The position numbers and the translations under genes are program-made. A stretch of DNA of 8,164 bases from Amylibacter sp. (lineage in GTDB: Bacteria > Pseudomonadota > Alphaproteobacteria > Rhodobacterales > Rhodobacteraceae), in NCBI GenBank assembly GCA_030625465.1, contig DAOUQS010000079.1:1-8164 (forward strand), in the 5' to 3' direction. Position 1 is the first letter of the stretch, and every line of letters starts with the position of its first letter. Below, one piece after another: positions 7,129 through 8,164 of this stretch. The notes under the pieces were generated by a model, which worked only from the letters and a program-made list of their open reading frames with translations, was not told where the DNA came from and did no database searches.

Positions 7129-7755
7129 CTACACTTCTTCATCTTTGGTACGATGCTGCACAATTTCGTCGATTAAACCCCAGTCTTTTGCATTCTCTGC
7201 CGTCATGAAGTTATCACGATCCAGCGCATCTTCGACCACTTTCAGTTTCTGACTGCAATGCTTGACATAAATGTTGTTCAACCGGTCCTTCAGTTCAAGT
7301 ATTTCCTTGGCATGCAGTGCTATATCAGACGCCTGCCCCTGAAATCCGCCGGATGGCTGATGCACCATGATCCGTGAATTCGGCAATGTGAACCGCATTC
7401 CCTTTTCGCCGGATGCCAACAGCAAAGACCCCATCGATGCCGCCTGCCCGATGCAAAGCGTCGAGACTTTCGGGCGGATGTATTGCATCGTGTCATAAAT
7501 TGCCAAACCAGAGGTTACCACACCGCCGGGGCTATTGATGTACATCGCAATGTCTTTCTTGGGGTTTTCAGCCTCTAGAAACAGCAATTGCGCCACGATC
7601 AGTGTCGACATGCCGTCATGCACAGGGCCGGACAGAAAAATAATGCGTTCTTTCAGCAGGCGGGAAAAGATATCATAAGCCCGTTCACCACGTGCAGTTT
7701 GTTCAACCACCATGGGAACAAGGGTGTTCATATATACTTCTAATGGGTCTCTCAT
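7129..7755 (-). CDS. clpP: ATP-dependent Clp protease proteolytic subunit ClpP
   Basis: ClpP (208 aa) is the serine protease that forms the tetradecameric chamber of ClpXP and ClpAP. The catalytic triad is Ser107 in GQAASMGS, His132 in MVHQPSGG and Asp181 in DRDNF, matching mature E. coli Ser97/His122/Asp171. [12 protein letters not shown] (72-83), with the oxyanion-hole glycines, is intact. The frame stays open to a GTG at 7968, which would add 71 residues, but that stretch has no ClpP character. The conserved family start is [10 protein letters not shown]...[18 protein letters not shown], so the ATG at 7755 is chosen; AGGCGAG (7765-7759) lies just upstream. An ATG at 7770 is a weaker alternative. 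clpX lies downstream in the same direction. Confidence 0.97.
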   Translation of the reverse strand: MRDPLEVYMNTLVPMVVEQTARGERAYDIFSRLLKERIIFLSGPVHDGMSTLIVAQLLFLEAENPKKDIAMYINSPGGVVTSGLAIYDTMQYIRPKVSTLCIGQAASMGSLLLASGEKGMRFTLPNSRIMVHQPSGGFQGQASDIALHAKEILELKDRLNNIYVKHCSQKLKVVEDALDRDNFMTAENAKDWGLIDEIVQHRTKDEEV

Positions 7756-7970
7756 CGTCTCGCCTGTCATTTTTGTTTCATGCTTGTCGCACATAAGTCT
7801 AACCAAAACATTAGTGCCCCGTAACAGCATAGGCAAGGCCCGTTTCCAAGAGTTTTTAGCTGTCCGTTCAATTTTTACACCCTCCCGCAAAGTGCTGCTA
7901 AATGCCGCTGAAACTTGGTTGCAAAAATACCACGAAAGCGACATTGCAAGACAGTAACGCAAGGTCACGT

Positions 7971-8000
7971 TTGACTGAAAACACCAATAGTTACTATGGT
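7971..8000 (+). promoter_or_regulatory. Candidate sigma70-like promoter for the fadL-like gene
   Basis: TTGACT (7971-7976, 5/6 to TTGACA) and TATGGT (7995-8000, 4/6 to TATAAT) are 18 nt apart, with the gene's ATG 39 nt beyond. An imperfect dyad (7983-8000) lies across the spacer and -10. Taking CTATGG as the -10 gives 17-nt spacing with a poorer match. Confidence 0.5.
7983..8000. repeat. Imperfect dyad over the fadL-like promoter
   Basis: ACCA(A)TAG-TTA-CTATGGT reads as a 7-bp inverted repeat with one extra A in the left arm. It covers the -10 of the candidate promoter, where a repressor site would be expected. It does not resemble any operator I can name, and a repeat of this size could be chance. 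Confidence 0.3.
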
Positions 8001-8039
8001 CGGCGCAGGGAATATAGGCGAAAAGGGAGCATCTTCGAG

Positions 8040-8164
8040 ATGAAATTCACTACCAAAACACTACTAAGTGCAACAACACTACTTGCAGCCAGTGCAGGCA
8101 TGTCACACGCAGCGGGTCTAGACCGGGCAACATTCAGCGCAGCCATTTTGTACCAAGAAGGTAC
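8040..8164 (+). CDS. Secreted protein, probably FadL/OmpP1-type outer membrane transporter, 3'-truncated
   Basis: Only the first 41 codons are in the window. Residues 1-24 are a clear Sec signal peptide (MKFTTK, a hydrophobic Leu/Ala/Thr core and SHA cleavage site before Ala25). The mature start [17 protein letters not shown] resembles alphaproteobacterial FadL/OmpP1 proteins, which often begin with a Gly-x-Asp/Glu-Arg stretch and then an (F/Y)-x-(E/K)-G turn. Those proteins are outer-membrane beta-barrels for long-chain fatty acids or other hydrophobic compounds. The start ATG at 8040 has GGGAG at 8025-8029, 10 nt upstream. Export is well supported; the FadL identity rests on about 18 mature residues and is tentative. 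Confidence 0.65.
   Translation, partial: MKFTTKTLLSATTLLAASAGMSHAAGLDRATFSAAILYQEG

Larger units (their letters stand above)
7756..8039. other. Divergent intergenic region between clpP and the fadL-like gene
   Basis: These 284 bp have no supported gene. Open frames cross it on both strands, but neither has recognisable protein character. It holds a good promoter candidate for the rightward gene (7971-8000). For clpP only weak candidates exist: CTTGGAA (7850-7844) and CCTATGCT (7833-7826) on the minus strand recall RpoH-type boxes, but with a 10-nt spacer that is short for the class. Confidence 0.6.

Noticed and set aside
7756..7968. 71-residue N-terminal extension of ClpP, possibly a targeting or regulatory domain
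   Set aside because: It lacks any recognisable pattern, starts at a GTG without a good ribosome site, and the conserved ClpP N-terminus begins exactly at the ATG at 7755.
1..8164. A hidden novel system such as a defence island, CRISPR array, phage, transposon or RNA element
   Set aside because: Nearly all sequence is explained by conserved housekeeping genes with consistent codon use. No spaced repeats, terminal repeats, integrase or transposase, or large structured intergenic region was seen.

Overview
The window looks like ordinary core chromosome from an alphaproteobacterium, most likely of the Rhodobacterales/Roseobacter group and a member with only moderate GC. Evidence is the NDUFA12-type complex I gene (an alphaproteobacterial/mitochondrial family), the DUF2155 gene next to aat, and the ClpP N-terminus ([10 protein letters not shown], then an [23 protein letters not shown] block). 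There are ten protein-coding genes, two of them cut by the window edges. I see no rRNA, tRNA, CRISPR array, insertion sequence, prophage or toxin/defence gene.

Plus-strand block (1-4470). The left edge cuts into an M48 (BepA-like) periplasmic zinc metalloprotease with a TPR tail. It is followed 3 bp later by a secreted DsbA-family thiol oxidoreductase, so the two form a periplasmic proteostasis pair. After a ~100-bp gap with a candidate promoter come accB (biotin carboxyl carrier protein) and accC (biotin carboxylase), which together start fatty-acid synthesis. aat (Leu/Phe-tRNA-protein transferase) follows after 12 bp, probably on the same transcript.

Minus-strand block (7755 down to 4428). 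In transcription order it runs clpP, clpX, an NDUFA12-family gene, a short MlaD-family gene and a secreted DUF2155 protein. The last three are packed like an operon (12-bp gap, then a 4-bp ATGA overlap). clpX has its own candidate promoter in the 162 bp after clpP. DUF2155 converges on aat and the two coding regions overlap by 43 bp, with a 13-nt palindrome over the DUF2155 stop codon.

Right edge (7756-8164). A 284-bp divergent intergenic region separates clpP from the start of a secreted protein whose N-terminus resembles FadL/OmpP1 outer-membrane transporters. It carries a good sigma70-like promoter for the rightward gene, with an imperfect dyad over its -10. The long open frame upstream of clpP is judged non-coding.

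Functional links: AccBC makes malonyl-CoA and the FadL-like protein may import fatty acids. MlaD, the M48 protease and DsbA act on envelope lipids and proteins. ClpXP is the cytoplasmic protease, and Aat creates N-degrons normally passed by ClpS to ClpA-ClpP. I found no convincing novel system; the findings are mostly gene-start corrections, regulatory candidates and the NDUFA12-MlaD-DUF2155 linkage.
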